A DNA stretch of 64,000 nucleotides from Hymenobacter amundsenii (GCF_002204745.1 NZ_NIRR01000025.1:1-64000); one strand, 5' to 3'; counted from the stretch's first letter, positions 42,268-52,216 are shown. Numbers and translations: made by a program. Notes: generated by a model from the letters alone, not told the origin.

Positions 42268-43500
42268 CTACAAGCCCTCCAGCAGCTCATCGAAGGTGCG
42301 CAGCAACTCGGCCCGGGCCTCGGCCGGCTCCGACGCCAGGCGCTGCTCGAATACCTCGCGGGGCGTGAAGTCGTGCAGGCTGCGGGTGAGGGCGGTTTCG
42401 GCCTCGGCATCGGGGGTGCCCAGGGGACGTACCAGCACCAGGCGCAAGTGGCGGCGGGCCAGCACCACCAGCTGCTGCCGGTCGAGGGCCTCAATCACCT
42501 TTAACAGGGCTTCAGCTACTTCGAGCTGGCTGCGCTCGGAATGCACCTGCACATCGGCCCAGGCGGGCAGCGCAAAGCCGGCGTTGTCGTAGCCCAAGAG
42601 GCCGGTGCTTACTTCCTCCAGCGTACCGTGGAACCGGACCAGCCGCCGCGCCCCCGGCACGGTTAGGCTCCGCAGTTCGGCCAGCTTGCCGGCCGCGAAA
42701 TCAAGTACCAACACCTCCTTGGGGTGGTCTACTTCGGAAAACGACAGGGCAATGGGCGAGCCCGAATAGCGGATATGCTCGCGCCCGCCCACCCGCTGGG
42801 GCCGGTGCAAATGGCCCAGGGCCACATAGTCGAAAATGGCCGGGAAGTGGTCGGCGGTTACCTGGCCCAGGTTGCCCACATGAATGGTACGCTCGGAATC
42901 GGAGGGGGCGGCCCCGGCGGCGTAGAGGTGCCCGGTAGCCAGCACCGGCAACCCCAGGTCCTTGAGCTGCCAGACTTGCTCGACCTCGGCCACCCGCGCA
43001 TAATGGTCGGCGAGACCCTGCTTGATGCGAGCCTCGCGCTCCTCGGCCGATTCGCCGGGCACCGAGAGACGCACGTCCCGGTCGCGCAGGAACGGCACGG
43101 CGCACACTACCAGGCCGGGCTGGCCGGCCGCGTCGTCGAGCACCAGCACTTGTTCCTCGAAGCATTCGGGCACGCAGCCCACCACGTGCACCCGCAAGTG
43201 GCGCAGCAGTCGGGCCGGGGCGTTCAGGGTGGCCGGCGAGTCGTGGTTGCCGCCCACCACTACCACATCGCGGCAGCCGGTGGCGCGCAGTTGCAGCAGA
43301 AAATCGTAGTACAGCTCCAGGGCCTGGTTGGAGGGCGAGCCAGTATCGAAAATGTCGCCGGCCACCACCAGCACTTCCACCTTTTCCTCCTGGATAGTAG
43401 CCACCAGCCAGGTCAGAAAGTGGCGGTGCTCCTCGGTGCGTTCGTGGCCCTGAATAAACCGCTGGCCCAGGTGCCAGTCGGCGGTGTGTAGTACGCGCAT
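42268..43500 (-). CDS. sbcD: SbcD-like exonuclease subunit
   Basis: This Mre11-type metallophosphoesterase cuts DNA hairpins and ends as part of SbcCD. It has 410 residues. Phosphoesterase motifs are visible: DWHLG (8-12), AGDIFDTGSP, GGNHDSP and the later GHLHRP. The C-terminal part is the SbcD capping domain. A TACCTTCG -7-like word is at 43513-43506, almost at the start codon. sbcC, its obligate partner, is 10 kb away on the same strand instead of directly downstream. No other candidate partner is nearby. Confidence 0.93.
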   Translation of the reverse strand: MRVLHTADWHLGQRFIQGHERTEEHRHFLTWLVATIQEEKVEVLVVAGDIFDTGSPSNQALELYYDFLLQLRATGCRDVVVVGGNHDSPATLNAPARLLRHLRVHVVGCVPECFEEQVLVLDDAAGQPGLVVCAVPFLRDRDVRLSVPGESAEEREARIKQGLADHYARVAEVEQVWQLKDLGLPVLATGHLYAAGAAPSDSERTIHVGNLGQVTADHFPAIFDYVALGHLHRPQRVGGREHIRYSGSPIALSFSEVDHPKEVLVLDFAAGKLAELRSLTVPGARRLVRFHGTLEEVSTGLLGYDNAGFALPAWADVQVHSERSQLEVAEALLKVIEALDRQQLVVLARRHLRLVLVRPLGTPDAEAETALTRSLHDFTPREVFEQRLASEPAEARAELLRTFDELLEGL

Positions 43501-43602
43501 GACTACGAAGGTACTCTGCCTCGCAGAAACCCGGTGTATCGGCCCGCTTAATCAGACCATTGCCGCTGGCGTGCCGCCGCCCTAGCTGGCTCGTTCAGGG
43601 AA

Positions 43603-43956
43603 CTAGTTCTGCCAGATGGTGCGCATAAATTCCGCTTTCGAAAACGATTCTCCGTTTATTTTGGTGCTGCCTGCAAAGCCACCCAAGCTCCCAATTCCCT
43701 CACATTTTTGATTATATACAAGCGAAAATCCGGCTTGGCAACTACCCTCATCAAAAACGTACACCAAATCGTTTTGAAACCGGTATTGCTTCACAGAAGC
43801 GCCTGTTGTCAGGCCAGTTGTTTTGCAGGTACTATTAACTGTAAACGCCTCCACCTCTTGCGTAATGCAACCAGGAATATCCTCTGTCACCTCATCCTTT
43901 TTGCAGGCATTCAGGCCGAGTGTACCCAGCATTATCAGAGTTAGGGTTCGTTTCAT
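43603..43956 (-). CDS. Small cysteine-containing lipoprotein
   Basis: This 117-residue protein has a lipobox (GLNAC, Cys18) and a short mature domain with cysteines at CITQ, CKTT, CQAG and CEGI, consistent with two disulfides in the periplasm. Sequence motifs such as VEAFTVNSTCKT and VYVFDEGSCQAGFSLVYNQKCEGIGSLGGF recur in small Bacteroidota lipoproteins of unknown role, from memory. ATG 43956 was chosen for the signal peptide. No partner is apparent. Confidence 0.7.
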   Translation of the reverse strand: MKRTLTLIMLGTLGLNACKKDEVTEDIPGCITQEVEAFTVNSTCKTTGLTTGASVKQYRFQNDLVYVFDEGSCQAGFSLVYNQKCEGIGSLGGFAGSTKINGESFSKAEFMRTIWQN

Positions 43957-44059
43957 AGAGCCAGGGTAAAAGGTAGATTTCAACACCAATGAAGCATCGA
44001 AACCTAGATTGTCAGCAATGACGAAAAGGTTGCATTATACCCGCCAGCATTTCGGCCTG

Positions 44060-45423
44060 TTACTCCTGAAACGTGGTCACGGCCTCACTCAAATCGTACA
44101 CCGTAGCACCCGGTAGCGCCGCCTGCACAATACTGCTGCCGGCCGCCGAGCGGTAGCCGCCGGCGCAATGCACCAGAATCGGCTTGTCGGTCGGGATTTC
44201 GGTAGCCCGCTCCCGCAGTTCGGGCAGCGGAATTGTAAGGGCGTTGGCGAAGATGGGTTCACGCGCCTCAGTGGCATTGCGGACATCGACGATGGTGAAC
44301 TGCTCGGGGTGCTGGCGCAGGCGCTCCAGATCGGGCGCGGAGCTGGTGGCGGGCAGGTCCCGGGGGGTAAGTAGCGCCCCCGTAATGGTGGTTTCATAGC
44401 CGATTTTGGCGGCCTTCCGGATCACGGCATCCAGCGCAATCTGCGAATCGGCCAACAGGTAGTACGGCTCGTCGGCCCGACAATGGAGCCGAGCCAGGTT
44501 TCAAACTTGCCCCCATCCATCAGGTTGATGGCCCCGGGCAGGTGGCCGGCCCGGAACTCTTCGGCCGGGCGGGTGTCGAGCAGCAGTACGCCGGGCTCAA
44601 TCGGGTCTTCCGAGCGCAGGCGTGGTACCATTCGCACGCCGTCCTCGAAGGGCTGGGCGCCTTGCTTGTTCAGCAGCACATCGTGCCCGAAATATTTAGG
44701 CATGAAGGGCTGGTCTTTAAGCAGCACTTGCACAAAATCTTCCTCCGACATTGGCTGGAGGGCGTAATTGTTCTTGATTTCCCGGCCGATGGTGCTATCG
44801 AGGTCGGTGCTGGTGGTTTTGCCGCAGAGCGACCCGGGCCCGTGGGCCGGATACACTTTCGTAGTAGCGGGCAGCGTCATCAGTTTCTGGCGGGTGCTGT
44901 GGTAAAGCTTGGCGGCCAACGACTCGCGGCTGTGCCCGCCTACCTGGTCGGACTCGCGCAAATCGGGCCGGCCCACGTCGCCCACAAACAGCGTGTCGCC
45001 GGTGAATACGGCCCGAGCCTGGCCCAGTTCGTCGAGCAGCAGCACGCTAATGGAATCGGGCGAGTGGCCGGGCGTGTTCAATGCGTGCAGTTCCACGCTG
45101 CCGATTCCAATGCGCTGGTTCTCGTCGAAGGCCTGGTGCGGGTAGCTGGCCTGGGTGAGCTTGCTGGCGTAAATAACCGCCCCGGTTTCCTCCGCAATTT
45201 CGAGGTGGGAACTCACAAAATCGGCGTGGGGGTGGGTTTCGATGATGGCCACAATGCGGGCCTCGTGTTCATCGGCGAAGTCGTAATACGGCTGCGGGTC
45301 GCGGGCCGGGTCAATGAGGGCAATCTGGCCTTCGCTGCGGATGGCGTAGCTGGCGTGGGCCAGGCCTTTATCGTAAAACTGCTGAATCTGTACCGAACCG
45401 GTACTACTGGGCAGAGGACTCAT
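44060..45423 (-). pseudogene. MBL-fold/double-rhodanese gene with a frameshift
   Basis: Two frames add up to one familiar protein: an ETHE1-like metallo-beta-lactamase domain (ETHPHADFVSSH, FTGDTLFVGDVGRPD, VYPAHGPGS) followed by two rhodanese domains, the second with active-site Cys in LVHCAGGYRSAAGS. Frame one runs to WLGSIVGP, where the continuation DEPYYLLADSQ lies in another frame, indicating loss of one G near 44471-44480. Intact members use the MBL domain for persulfide dioxygenation and the rhodanese domains for sulfur transfer. The start at 45423 has a TATATTTG -7 word 65 bases upstream. It may be a true pseudogene or an assembly error. Confidence 0.85.
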
Positions 45424-45487
45424 GGGGTGTTGGTTGGGGTGAAACCGGGCCCGGGGCGCCAGAAGGGACACCGGGGAGGCATAGGTT

Positions 45488-45495
45488 CAAATATA
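45488..45495 (-). promoter_or_regulatory. -7 element upstream of the MBL-rhodanese gene
   Basis: On the minus strand this reads TATATTTG, matching TAnnTTTG, 65 bases before the start. The -33 box is unclear. Confidence 0.4.
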
Positions 45496-45574
45496 CGCAA
45501 GCCCGCCGCTAACGGGCCGAAAAGTTGCCATCCCGCACCGGCGTTCAGCGCCCATTACGCGCCGTTCTGGAGCT

Positions 45575-45611
45575 AAAAAAAGCCCCGAACAAGCATGTTC
45601 GGGGCTTTTTA
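45575..45611 (-). terminator. Strong terminator after DUF4890-like gene
   Basis: AGCCCCGAACA (45581-45591) and TGTTCGGGGCT (45596-45606) form a perfect 11-base stem with a 4-base loop. On the minus strand it is followed by a T run and ends the gene at 45644-46054. Confidence 0.9.
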
Positions 45612-45643
45612 CAGACTGCGGCCGGGCCGCTGGGGTGGGGCCG

Positions 45644-46054
45644 CTAGCTTTTGACCTTCATTTTCATTTTGCGGTTGCCCCGGTTTTCCATCCGGTTTTC
45701 CCGCTGCTGCTCATACTTGGCGTACTGGTCGGCCGTGAGGATGCCCTTGAGTTGGGTATCGTACTTGGTGCGCATGGTTTGCATATTCTGGCGCATGGCT
45801 GCCCGGTCGCCTTCGGTGGGCTGCTGGCCGTGCATAGCCTGCATCTCCGTGCGGCGGGCCTGCTCCATGGTTACGAGTTGGGTGCGCTGGTCGGCCGAGA
45901 GGCCGAGCTGCTTGGTGAGGCGGTCGGCCTGCTGCTCGGGCGTGGCTTGCTGCATCTGGCCGTTAGCGGGGCGCTGCATGGGAGTAGTCGTTTGGGCGCT
46001 GGCGCTGGCGGCAGTCAAGGCCGCGGCGGCCAGCAAAAGGAGCATCTTTTTCAT
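45644..46054 (-). CDS. DUF4890-like periplasmic protein, Spy/CpxP-like
   Basis: This 136-residue protein has a signal peptide (LLLLAAAALTAASASAQ) and a helical, Gln/Met-rich mature part (QADRLTKQLGLSADQRTQLVTMEQARRTEMQAM... LKGILTADQYAKYEQQRENRM). The LTxxQxxL repeats resemble the Spy/CpxP chaperone group and the DUF4890 proteins of Bacteroidota. The basic tail (NRGNRKMKMKVKS) is unusual. It is probably a stress-related periplasmic protein, but no function has been shown. It is monocistronic, with the terminator at 45575. Confidence 0.78.
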   Translation of the reverse strand: MKKMLLLLAAAALTAASASAQTTTPMQRPANGQMQQATPEQQADRLTKQLGLSADQRTQLVTMEQARRTEMQAMHGQQPTEGDRAAMRQNMQTMRTKYDTQLKGILTADQYAKYEQQRENRMENRGNRKMKMKVKS

Positions 46055-46255
46055 CTGAGTGGAGTCTGTGTGGATAGTTTACGAAGCATAGACGACCGCC
46101 GTGGCCCAAGGTTTAATGGGTTGCCGCCCGGGCCCCGCGAGGCCAATTTTACCGGAGTAAACCAGATAATAGCCTATATTCGGGCCACCTGAACGGGTTT
46201 TGCCCCGTTTCACTCATCAATTCAACCTTTTCACTTTCCTAACTTTCTTTCTTTT

Positions 46256-47734
46256 ATGGCAGACATTTTCGCCAGAAAATCGCTCGATAAGCTGATGAAC
46301 GAGGCCGATGAGGGCGAAGGCGGCGGGCTAAAACGGACCCTGACGGCTACCAACCTCACGATGCTTGGCATTGGGGCAATTATTGGAGCCGGCATTTTCG
46401 TGCTCACCGGTACGGCCGCTGCCAACGCGGCGGGTCCGGCCATCGTCATCTCCTTTATTATCGCCGGCTTGGGTTGCTTGTTCGCGGGCTTGTGCTACGC
46501 CGAATTCGCCTCTATGATTCCGATTGCCGGCTCGGCTTACACCTACGGCTACGCCACGCTCGGCGAATTCGTCGCCTGGATCATCGGCTGGGACCTGATT
46601 CTCGAATACCTCTTCGGGGCGGCCACCGTGGCTGTGGGCTGGAGCGGCAACGTGGTCAGCATTCTGCAAAAATCGGGCATTGAGATGCCACTGGAGATTT
46701 CGCAGGCTCCCGTAAACTACGACGGCGCCAACTTCTCGCTTACCGGCGCTTATATTAATCTGCCAGCCGTACTGCTGATTTTCGTCATGACGACGCTGCT
46801 CGTTATTGGTATCCAAGAATCGGCCCGCTTCAACAACGTCATCGTGTTCATTAAGGTGGCCATCGTGCTGTTGGTTATCGGCTTCGGCTTCAAATACGTG
46901 AACACGGCCAACTGGGAGCCATTTGTTCCACAGGTAGAGATTCTGCCCGACGGTAGCTCCCGCTACGGCTGGCAGGGTATTGTGCGCGGCGCGGCCGTGG
47001 TATTCTTCTCCTACATCGGTTTTGATGCCGTGAGTACCGCCGCCCAGGAAGCCAAGAACCCCCAGCGCGACATGCCCATCGGTATGTTGCTCTCGCTCGG
47101 TATTTGTACGCTGCTCTACGTTCTGATGGCCTTGGTGCTTACTGGTCTCACATCGTACAAAAACCTGAACGTGCCCGATCCGGTGCTCGTGGCGCTGGCT
47201 GCTGCCGGCCCGGCCCTTAAGTGGTTGTACTTCTTCACCGGTATTGGTGCCATTGCCGGTCTCGCCTCGGTGGTGCTCGTGATGCTCATGGGGCAGCCCC
47301 GCATTTTCTTCGCCATGTCGCGCGACGGACTGCTGCCGGCCATCTTTGGTAAGGTGCACCCCAAGTTCCAGACGCCTTACGTGACCACCATCTTCACCGG
47401 CGTAGTGGCTGCCATCGTGGCCGGTATTCTGCCCGTGGGCCTGCTGGGCGAACTGGTGAGTATTGGTACGCTGCTGGCCTTCATTATCGTGTGCGGTGGC
47501 GTTATTGCCATGCGCCGCCGCGACCCCGATTTGGTTCGCCCGTTCCGTACGCCCTTCGTACCGCTGGTCCCCATCCTGGGCATCCTGATCTGCGGTTACA
47601 TGATGTTCAACCTACCCTGGGATACCTGGTTGCGCCTCATCATCTGGATGGCCATCGGGGTAGCTATCTACTTCTTCTACGGTCGCCACAACAGTAAGCT
47701 TAACCGCGAGCGGCAAGCCGAAGGCATCGAGTAA
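46256..47734 (+). CDS. APC-family amino-acid permease
   Basis: This inner-membrane transporter has 492 residues and about 12 spans. It begins with the cytoplasmic tail [44 protein letters not shown], whose GxGxIIGAGIF is the substrate-binding break in helix 1, and a second broken helix near [18 protein letters not shown]. It is most like cationic amino-acid (CAT/YfnA-type) transporters. The locus lies far from the arginine genes, so a role in arginine uptake is only possible. A terminator follows at 47764. Confidence 0.92.
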   Translation: MADIFARKSLDKLMNEADEGEGGGLKRTLTATNLTMLGIGAIIGAGIFVLTGTAAANAAGPAIVISFIIAGLGCLFAGLCYAEFASMIPIAGSAYTYGYATLGEFVAWIIGWDLILEYLFGAATVAVGWSGNVVSILQKSGIEMPLEISQAPVNYDGANFSLTGAYINLPAVLLIFVMTTLLVIGIQESARFNNVIVFIKVAIVLLVIGFGFKYVNTANWEPFVPQVEILPDGSSRYGWQGIVRGAAVVFFSYIGFDAVSTAAQEAKNPQRDMPIGMLLSLGICTLLYVLMALVLTGLTSYKNLNVPDPVLVALAAAGPALKWLYFFTGIGAIAGLASVVLVMLMGQPRIFFAMSRDGLLPAIFGKVHPKFQTPYVTTIFTGVVAAIVAGILPVGLLGELVSIGTLLAFIIVCGGVIAMRRRDPDLVRPFRTPFVPLVPILGILICGYMMFNLPWDTWLRLIIWMAIGVAIYFFYGRHNSKLNRERQAEGIE

Positions 47735-47763
47735 CAGCGCACATCATCCAGAGAAATCCAACC

Positions 47764-47804
47764 AAAAAGAGGCCCCGTAACGGTTGTTGCGGGGCTCTTT
47801 TTGG
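47764..47804. terminator. Bidirectional terminator after permease
   Basis: AAAAAGAGGCCCCG pairs with CGGGGCTCTTTTT across a 12-base loop, with one bulge and A/T-rich ends on both sides. It separates the convergent permease and DUF2945 genes. Confidence 0.85.
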
Positions 47805-47817
47805 TATTTGTTTAGCG

Positions 47818-48030
47818 CTATTTTTTCGCTTCCGACACCTCGCTTTTCAGTTTGAGCACTTTATCGCCATTTTCCTGTACGATGAGATAGGCCGGATTCT
47901 CGGGGGTGCCGTTTCGGGTGATTTCGGAGCCCTTGAGGGTGCGGGTAATGCTGTCTTTGTGCGTTTCCTCAATTTTGCCGGTAGCAGTACCGGTGCCGTA
48001 TTTCCAGGTTACCTGGGTTCCTTTGCGCAT
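47818..48030 (-). CDS. DUF2945 (hypervirulence-associated Tudor-like) protein
   Basis: This 70-residue protein fits the DUF2945/HVA1 family: it opens KGTQVTWKYGTGTATGKIEETHKDSITRTLKG and ends AYLIVQENGDKVLKLKSEV, an SH3/Tudor-like small barrel. These proteins are cytoplasmic and their role in bacteria is not settled. It ends against the permease terminator. There is no operon partner. Confidence 0.85.
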   Translation of the reverse strand: MRKGTQVTWKYGTGTATGKIEETHKDSITRTLKGSEITRNGTPENPAYLIVQENGDKVLKLKSEVSEAKK

Positions 48031-48244
48031 GATGTGAAGGGATTAAAAGCGGGATGAATAAAATGCCGGGTGCCAGTTGGCTTGTACTACAGTTTGGGCC
48101 GGCATGTTGCGCCTGTAGGCTCGGGAGACGCAAGCGTCACAATAGGGCGAAAACAAGATAATTTTGATACCTTTCTAGGGTCGCCTGCCCCGTGATGCGC
48201 CTGCCAGCAATGCGCTTCTGCCCAGGACCGTTCCATGTACCCGT

Positions 48245-48919
48245 ATGTCTATACCCCTACCTACCACCGAATCTCCTATCCCGTTATTGCTGGTTGATGA
48301 CCACCCGATGATTGTGGAGGGCATCCGGCAGATGCTGCGGCCCGAAACCGACTTGCACATTGTAGCCCAGGCCCACGACGGTCCCCAGGCCCTGGCCGTG
48401 CTGGCCAGCCAACCCAGCGTGCGCGTCGCCCTGCTCGACCTGAATATGCCCGGCATGAGCGGGGTAGAGCTGACCCGCGCCATCCGGGCCGATTGGCCCG
48501 ACGTGCGGGTACTGGTGCTGAGCATGTTCCATGACCACGCCACTGTGGCCGAGGTGCTGGAAGCGGGGGGGGCGGGCTACGTGCTTAAAACTGCCAGCCG
48601 TGCCGAGCTTAGCACGGCCATCCGGCAGGTGGCCGGGGGTAACACCTATTTCAGCGCGGAAGTGGCCGATACCCTGCTTCAGAACCTGCAGATTCTGGCC
48701 GCCAGCCCGCAACCTGACCAGCGGCCTGCCCTCACCCGGCGCGAACAGGAAATCCTGCAGTTCATCGCCCGCGAGTATTCCAACCTGCAAATTGCCGAAG
48801 AGCTGTTTATCAGTGAGCGAACCGTGGAAACGCACCGCCGCAATCTGCTGGCCAAAACGGAGTCGAAATCGGTGGTGGGCTTGATTCAGTACGCCATTCG
48901 GCACAAGCTGATTTCGTAG
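48245..48919 (+). CDS. NarL/FixJ-family response regulator, orphan
   Basis: This transcription regulator has 224 residues. The receiver domain (about 12-130) has the acidic pair VDDHP at 17-21, phospho-acceptor Asp65 in LLDLNMPG and Lys115 in YVLKTAS. The C-terminal LuxR-type helix-turn-helix (160-220) has LTRREQEILQFIA and SERTVETHRRNLLAK. The cognate histidine kinase is not adjacent, so it is an orphan here. A TACCTTTC -7-like word lies at 48168-48175. The following 470 bases hold no gene and several hairpins. Confidence 0.92.
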   Translation: MSIPLPTTESPIPLLLVDDHPMIVEGIRQMLRPETDLHIVAQAHDGPQALAVLASQPSVRVALLDLNMPGMSGVELTRAIRADWPDVRVLVLSMFHDHATVAEVLEAGGAGYVLKTASRAELSTAIRQVAGGNTYFSAEVADTLLQNLQILAASPQPDQRPALTRREQEILQFIAREYSNLQIAEELFISERTVETHRRNLLAKTESKSVVGLIQYAIRHKLIS

Positions 48920-49391
48920 GCGTGTAGCCTTCTAAAGCGAATTGAAGCCTGATGGGCGGGGTTCAACAATGACGTAGTAGTGCTATTTGGCTGACGAGGC
49001 TAACCCATGCCTGCCTGAACGGGCTGGCTACTATGGATAAGCAGGTAGCGCTGGGTAGGAAAGTTCCCGTCATTTAGTTGGCTGCGGGTAAGGTATGCAG
49101 GGGTGAGGGGGCTGAAAACGGGTTTCAGGGAACCGGGACCCGAGGCTGGCTACGTACCAGCCTGGGAGGCAGCCTCCGTACCAGTACGTATTTTTTAGAA
49201 ATAAGGGAGGGAGAGTTAGATTTTAACAATAAAAAATATACCTTAGCATCATGCAATCAAATAATAATATCGTTATGTTTGATTGCGCAGCAACCAGCGT
49301 ATTTCTGCAGGAATATGATTGGAGTTGCGCCAGGAGCCATTAGCAGTTTGCCTTCAACGCACTTCTTCTACCCTTCAAAGCACCAACCGTT
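48920..49391. other. 472-base non-coding region with stacked hairpins
   Basis: No convincing gene lies here. An ATG frame at 49078 runs on but has poor composition and no recognisable fold. A hairpin group lies at 49143-49195: AGGCTGG/CCAGCCT, GGAGGCAGCCTCC, then a stem in gtaccagtac followed by a T run. Downstream, gcaatcaaa/tttgattgc (near 49253-49286) is an inverted repeat, and TATGTTTG (49274-49281) matches the -7 consensus. It may house a small RNA or the promoter of the short gene that follows. Confidence 0.45.
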
Positions 49392-49583
49392 ATGCCTTCC
49401 AAAATTCTCTCCTTCATTTGCCACGTGCCGGGCATGGCTCCCGGAACTTATCCTGCCGTTCCAACCGCTGCTGCACCCAGAGTAGCGCCACGTAAAACCA
49501 GTGCTCAGCAAGCTGGAGGCCATTTCACGGCTATTTACGAGAACGAGCGGTTTGTGCGCTTCAAGTACATCAACAACAACTAA
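49392..49583 (+). CDS. Possible small protein of 63 residues
   Basis: A short ATG frame encodes a 63-residue basic, Ala/Pro-rich peptide that ends GGHFTAIYENERFVRFKYINNN, a conserved-looking strand pair that I have seen in small Bacteroidota hypotheticals. A -7-like TATGTTTG lies about 110 bases upstream. The N-terminal half has no clear structure. Comparative evidence would be needed to be sure that it is translated. Confidence 0.5.
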   Translation: MPSKILSFICHVPGMAPGTYPAVPTAAAPRVAPRKTSAQQAGGHFTAIYENERFVRFKYINNN

Positions 49584-49758
49584 CAGCAACAATCCCCTTG
49601 CTGCCCATTTTGGTAGCAACTGACTGGTGGCGCTAGTCGACCAGCAACCAGGGCAAGGCGCGGCTCTTCCGGCGGGGAGGGCGGCGCCTTGCCTGCTTTA
49701 GTGGAGTGCGGGCCGGGCTTTTGGGCTAACTTGCGGCTTCGTCCATCGATTTGCGTGC

Positions 49759-51806
49759 ATGATTAATTTGTTGATTCGCGGGGCTGCCTCCTGGCTACTG
49801 CTTTTAGTGTTGCTACCGGTTGCCAGCCACGCCCAAGGGCCCGTGCTGCCCGACGAAACTTCCTGGTATGGGGTGATTTCCCGGAGCAGCGGCCGTTCAC
49901 TCGACATTACCAACGCTTCGGCTGAGGCTGGAGCTACCGCCATTCAGTGGGAGTTCACCCACGCCGACAGCCAGCAGTGGCGCTTTATTCCGGCCGCGAC
50001 GGGTAGCGAGTTCTTCCGCATTGTTGCCCGCCACACCGGGCAGTGCCTCACCCTAACCTCGCCCGACGAAAACGCGGCGCTCGTGCAACGCCCTTGGACC
50101 GGTAGCTTCTACCAGCAGTGGAAGCTGGTGCCCTCGGGCCCGCTGGGCAGTTTCATGCTCATTAGCCGGGGCAACGATAAATGCGTTTCGCTGGCGGCGG
50201 CCGACAAGTCTAACAGCACGCCCGTGGTGGGGCAGCGGCCCCAGAACCGCGCCAGCCAGCAGTGGAAGCTGTTCAAGCTCCACCTCAACCTCGACCCCTC
50301 CCAGCCCGGTTTCGGCGTGCCCGAGCCGTTGCTGAGCCTGAACACGCCGACCGGCAACGAGCAGCAGCCCGTAATGGCTCCCGATGGCAACACGCTCTAT
50401 TTCACGCGCACGCGTTACAGCGGCAACATGGAGGGCATTACCGAATCGGGCGACATCTGGGTGAGCACCTCGGCCACCCAAGGGCGTACCTGGGCCCCGG
50501 CCACCCGCCTCGATGAGCTGAATACCAACCAGCACAACGGTGTGATGAGCGTGGTGGAAGATGGCAAAGCCCTTATTATTCGGGGGCAATACGAGCGCGA
50601 CGGCACGTTCCGCGACCTGGGCCTGAGCAAGGTGCCGCGTAGCGTGTCGCTCAAAAAAAACCGCCCCCAGGTGGTGGAAGTCGCCAACTACTACTCAACC
50701 AGCACGTCCAGCAGCTTCTTTATGAGCCCCGATCAGCAGTTGCTGCTCCTGAGTCTGGAGCGCAGCGACTCGGAAGGCGGCAACGACCTGTACGTGAGCC
50801 GCCCCACGCCCAGCGGCCTCTGGACTCAGCCCCTGAATCTGGGCGCGGTCGTTAACTCGCCCGGTTTCGATTTCGCGCCCTGGCTGGCGGCCGATGGCAA
50901 AACGCTGTACTTCAGTTCCTACGGCCACGCGGGATACGGCAGCTCCGACATTTTCGTGAGTACCCGCCTCGACGACAGCTGGACCAACTGGACCGAGCCG
51001 CGCAACCTGGGCCTGCCCATCAACGGGCCGGGTTTCAACGCCTTTTTGAGTTTGTCGGCCGACGAAAAGCAGGCGTTCTATTCCTCCACGGCCTCGGCCA
51101 ATACTCCCACCGACCTGTTCCGGACGGCTACCGGGGCTAGCCCGGCGCCGCCAGTAGTGCCTACCGAGCCGCCGGTGGCCGTAGTGCCCACGGCTACCAC
51201 GCCCCGCACCCTGCTCACGGCCCGCACCATCGATGCCAAGTCGCGCAATCCGTTGGCTACTGAAGTAAAACTGAATCGTTTGGGCAACGACATTTTGTTC
51301 AACGCCACAGCCCGCACCGACGTGGCTACGGGCTCTTTCGTATCGAGTCTGCCCCCCGGCCGCTACCGTATCCAGGTCACCGCGCGGGCTACCTCACGGC
51401 CACCGATACCATCACGATGACGGGTTCGCGCAACCTTGTGCTGGAACTGGTGCCCGCCGCCGTGGGGTCGAGTCTGGAGCTGCCAACGCTCATTTTTGCC
51501 CAGGGCAAATACACGCTGCTGTCGGCCTCCTACACCGAACTCAACCGCCTGGCTCGCACCCTCGACGATAACCCGATGGTCAACATTCGCCTCGAAGGCC
51601 ACACCGACAACCAGGGCAACGCCGGCCTGAACGTGAAGCTCTCGGAAGAGCGGGTAGCCGAAGTAAAGCGCTACCTCGTGAGCCGGGGCGTAGCCGAAAA
51701 GCGCATCAGCACCGTGGGCTACGGCGGAGCTAAGCCGCGGGCTTCCAACGCTCAGGAAGAGACCCGCAAGCTCAACCGCCGGGTCGAGTTTACGATTGTG
51801 AAATAG
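49759..51806 (+). pseudogene. Ricin-lectin/PD40/OmpA protein split by a frameshift
   Basis: The first frame (49759-51420) has a signal peptide (LLLVLLPVASHAQG), a RICIN-type lectin domain (about 33-172 with paired QQWR/QQWK words) and PD40 propeller repeats (about 190-450). The second (51417-51806) is an OmpA peptidoglycan-binding domain (IFAQGKYTLLSAS, LEGHTDNQGNAGLNVKLSEERV, GYGGAKPRASN). The first frame ends in a changed tail where the continuation GYLTATDTITMTGSRN lies one frame over, consistent with loss of one G near 51383-51390. The frames overlap as ATGA, so coupled translation is a formal alternative. Intact homologues should anchor a sugar-binding propeller to the cell wall. Confidence 0.85.
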
Positions 51807-51937
51807 CGGTTTTCAACCTTCGGTATCAGGGCTGAATGGTTGACTGAAAAATGCTTGAATAGAAGGAGTAGGCGGAATTATCGGGCCAGCTGAGGTGTTT
51901 TCTGGGCGTTGAATTCTCTCATCTTTGGCCCGAAATC

Positions 51938-52216
51938 ATGCTGCTTTTTCCTACTCGTTTTCTTTATCCCGTTAGTGCCGTGCAACTCCAGGAGCGACAA
52001 GGTTTGCTACCTGCCGAATTTCTGCCTACCATCGGAGAATTGCGGCCATTCCTGGAGCAGGAGCCGGCCTACGGCGACATTTGTACCACCACGGCTATAT
52101 CGCCCCGGGGCCGCACGCTGCTGGTTTCCTACCGCAAAAGCTACGCCGCCGAGCAGGGCTTCATAGTCGAAATCCTCGATGTAGAAGTAGTAGCCCCGCT
52201 GGCCCGGGCCGCGTAA
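51938..52216 (+). CDS. Hypothetical protein of 92 residues
   Basis: This small protein (LLFPTRFLYPVSAVQLQERQGLLPAEFLPTIGELRPFLEQE...) has no recognised domain, signal peptide or membrane span. Its composition and the reading frame are good over the whole length, whereas the overlapping frame beginning at 51909 has a disordered, Arg/Ser-rich translation and is rejected. A perfect-stem terminator follows 36 bases after the stop. Function unknown. Confidence 0.6.
   Translation: MLLFPTRFLYPVSAVQLQERQGLLPAEFLPTIGELRPFLEQEPAYGDICTTTAISPRGRTLLVSYRKSYAAEQGFIVEILDVEVVAPLARAA

Noticed and set aside
44465..44485. Programmed frameshift in the MBL-rhodanese gene
   Set aside because: No slippery heptamer of the X-XXY-YYZ type and no downstream pseudoknot is evident; a lost base explains it more simply.
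49078..49485. 135-codon frame after the response regulator
   Set aside because: It runs through hairpins and AT-rich DNA, shows no fold and overlaps the more plausible 49392-49583 frame.
51909..52166. Alternative frame overlapping the 92-residue ORF
   Set aside because: Its translation becomes Arg/Ser/Pro-rich and disordered after 30 residues, unlike the 51938-52216 frame.
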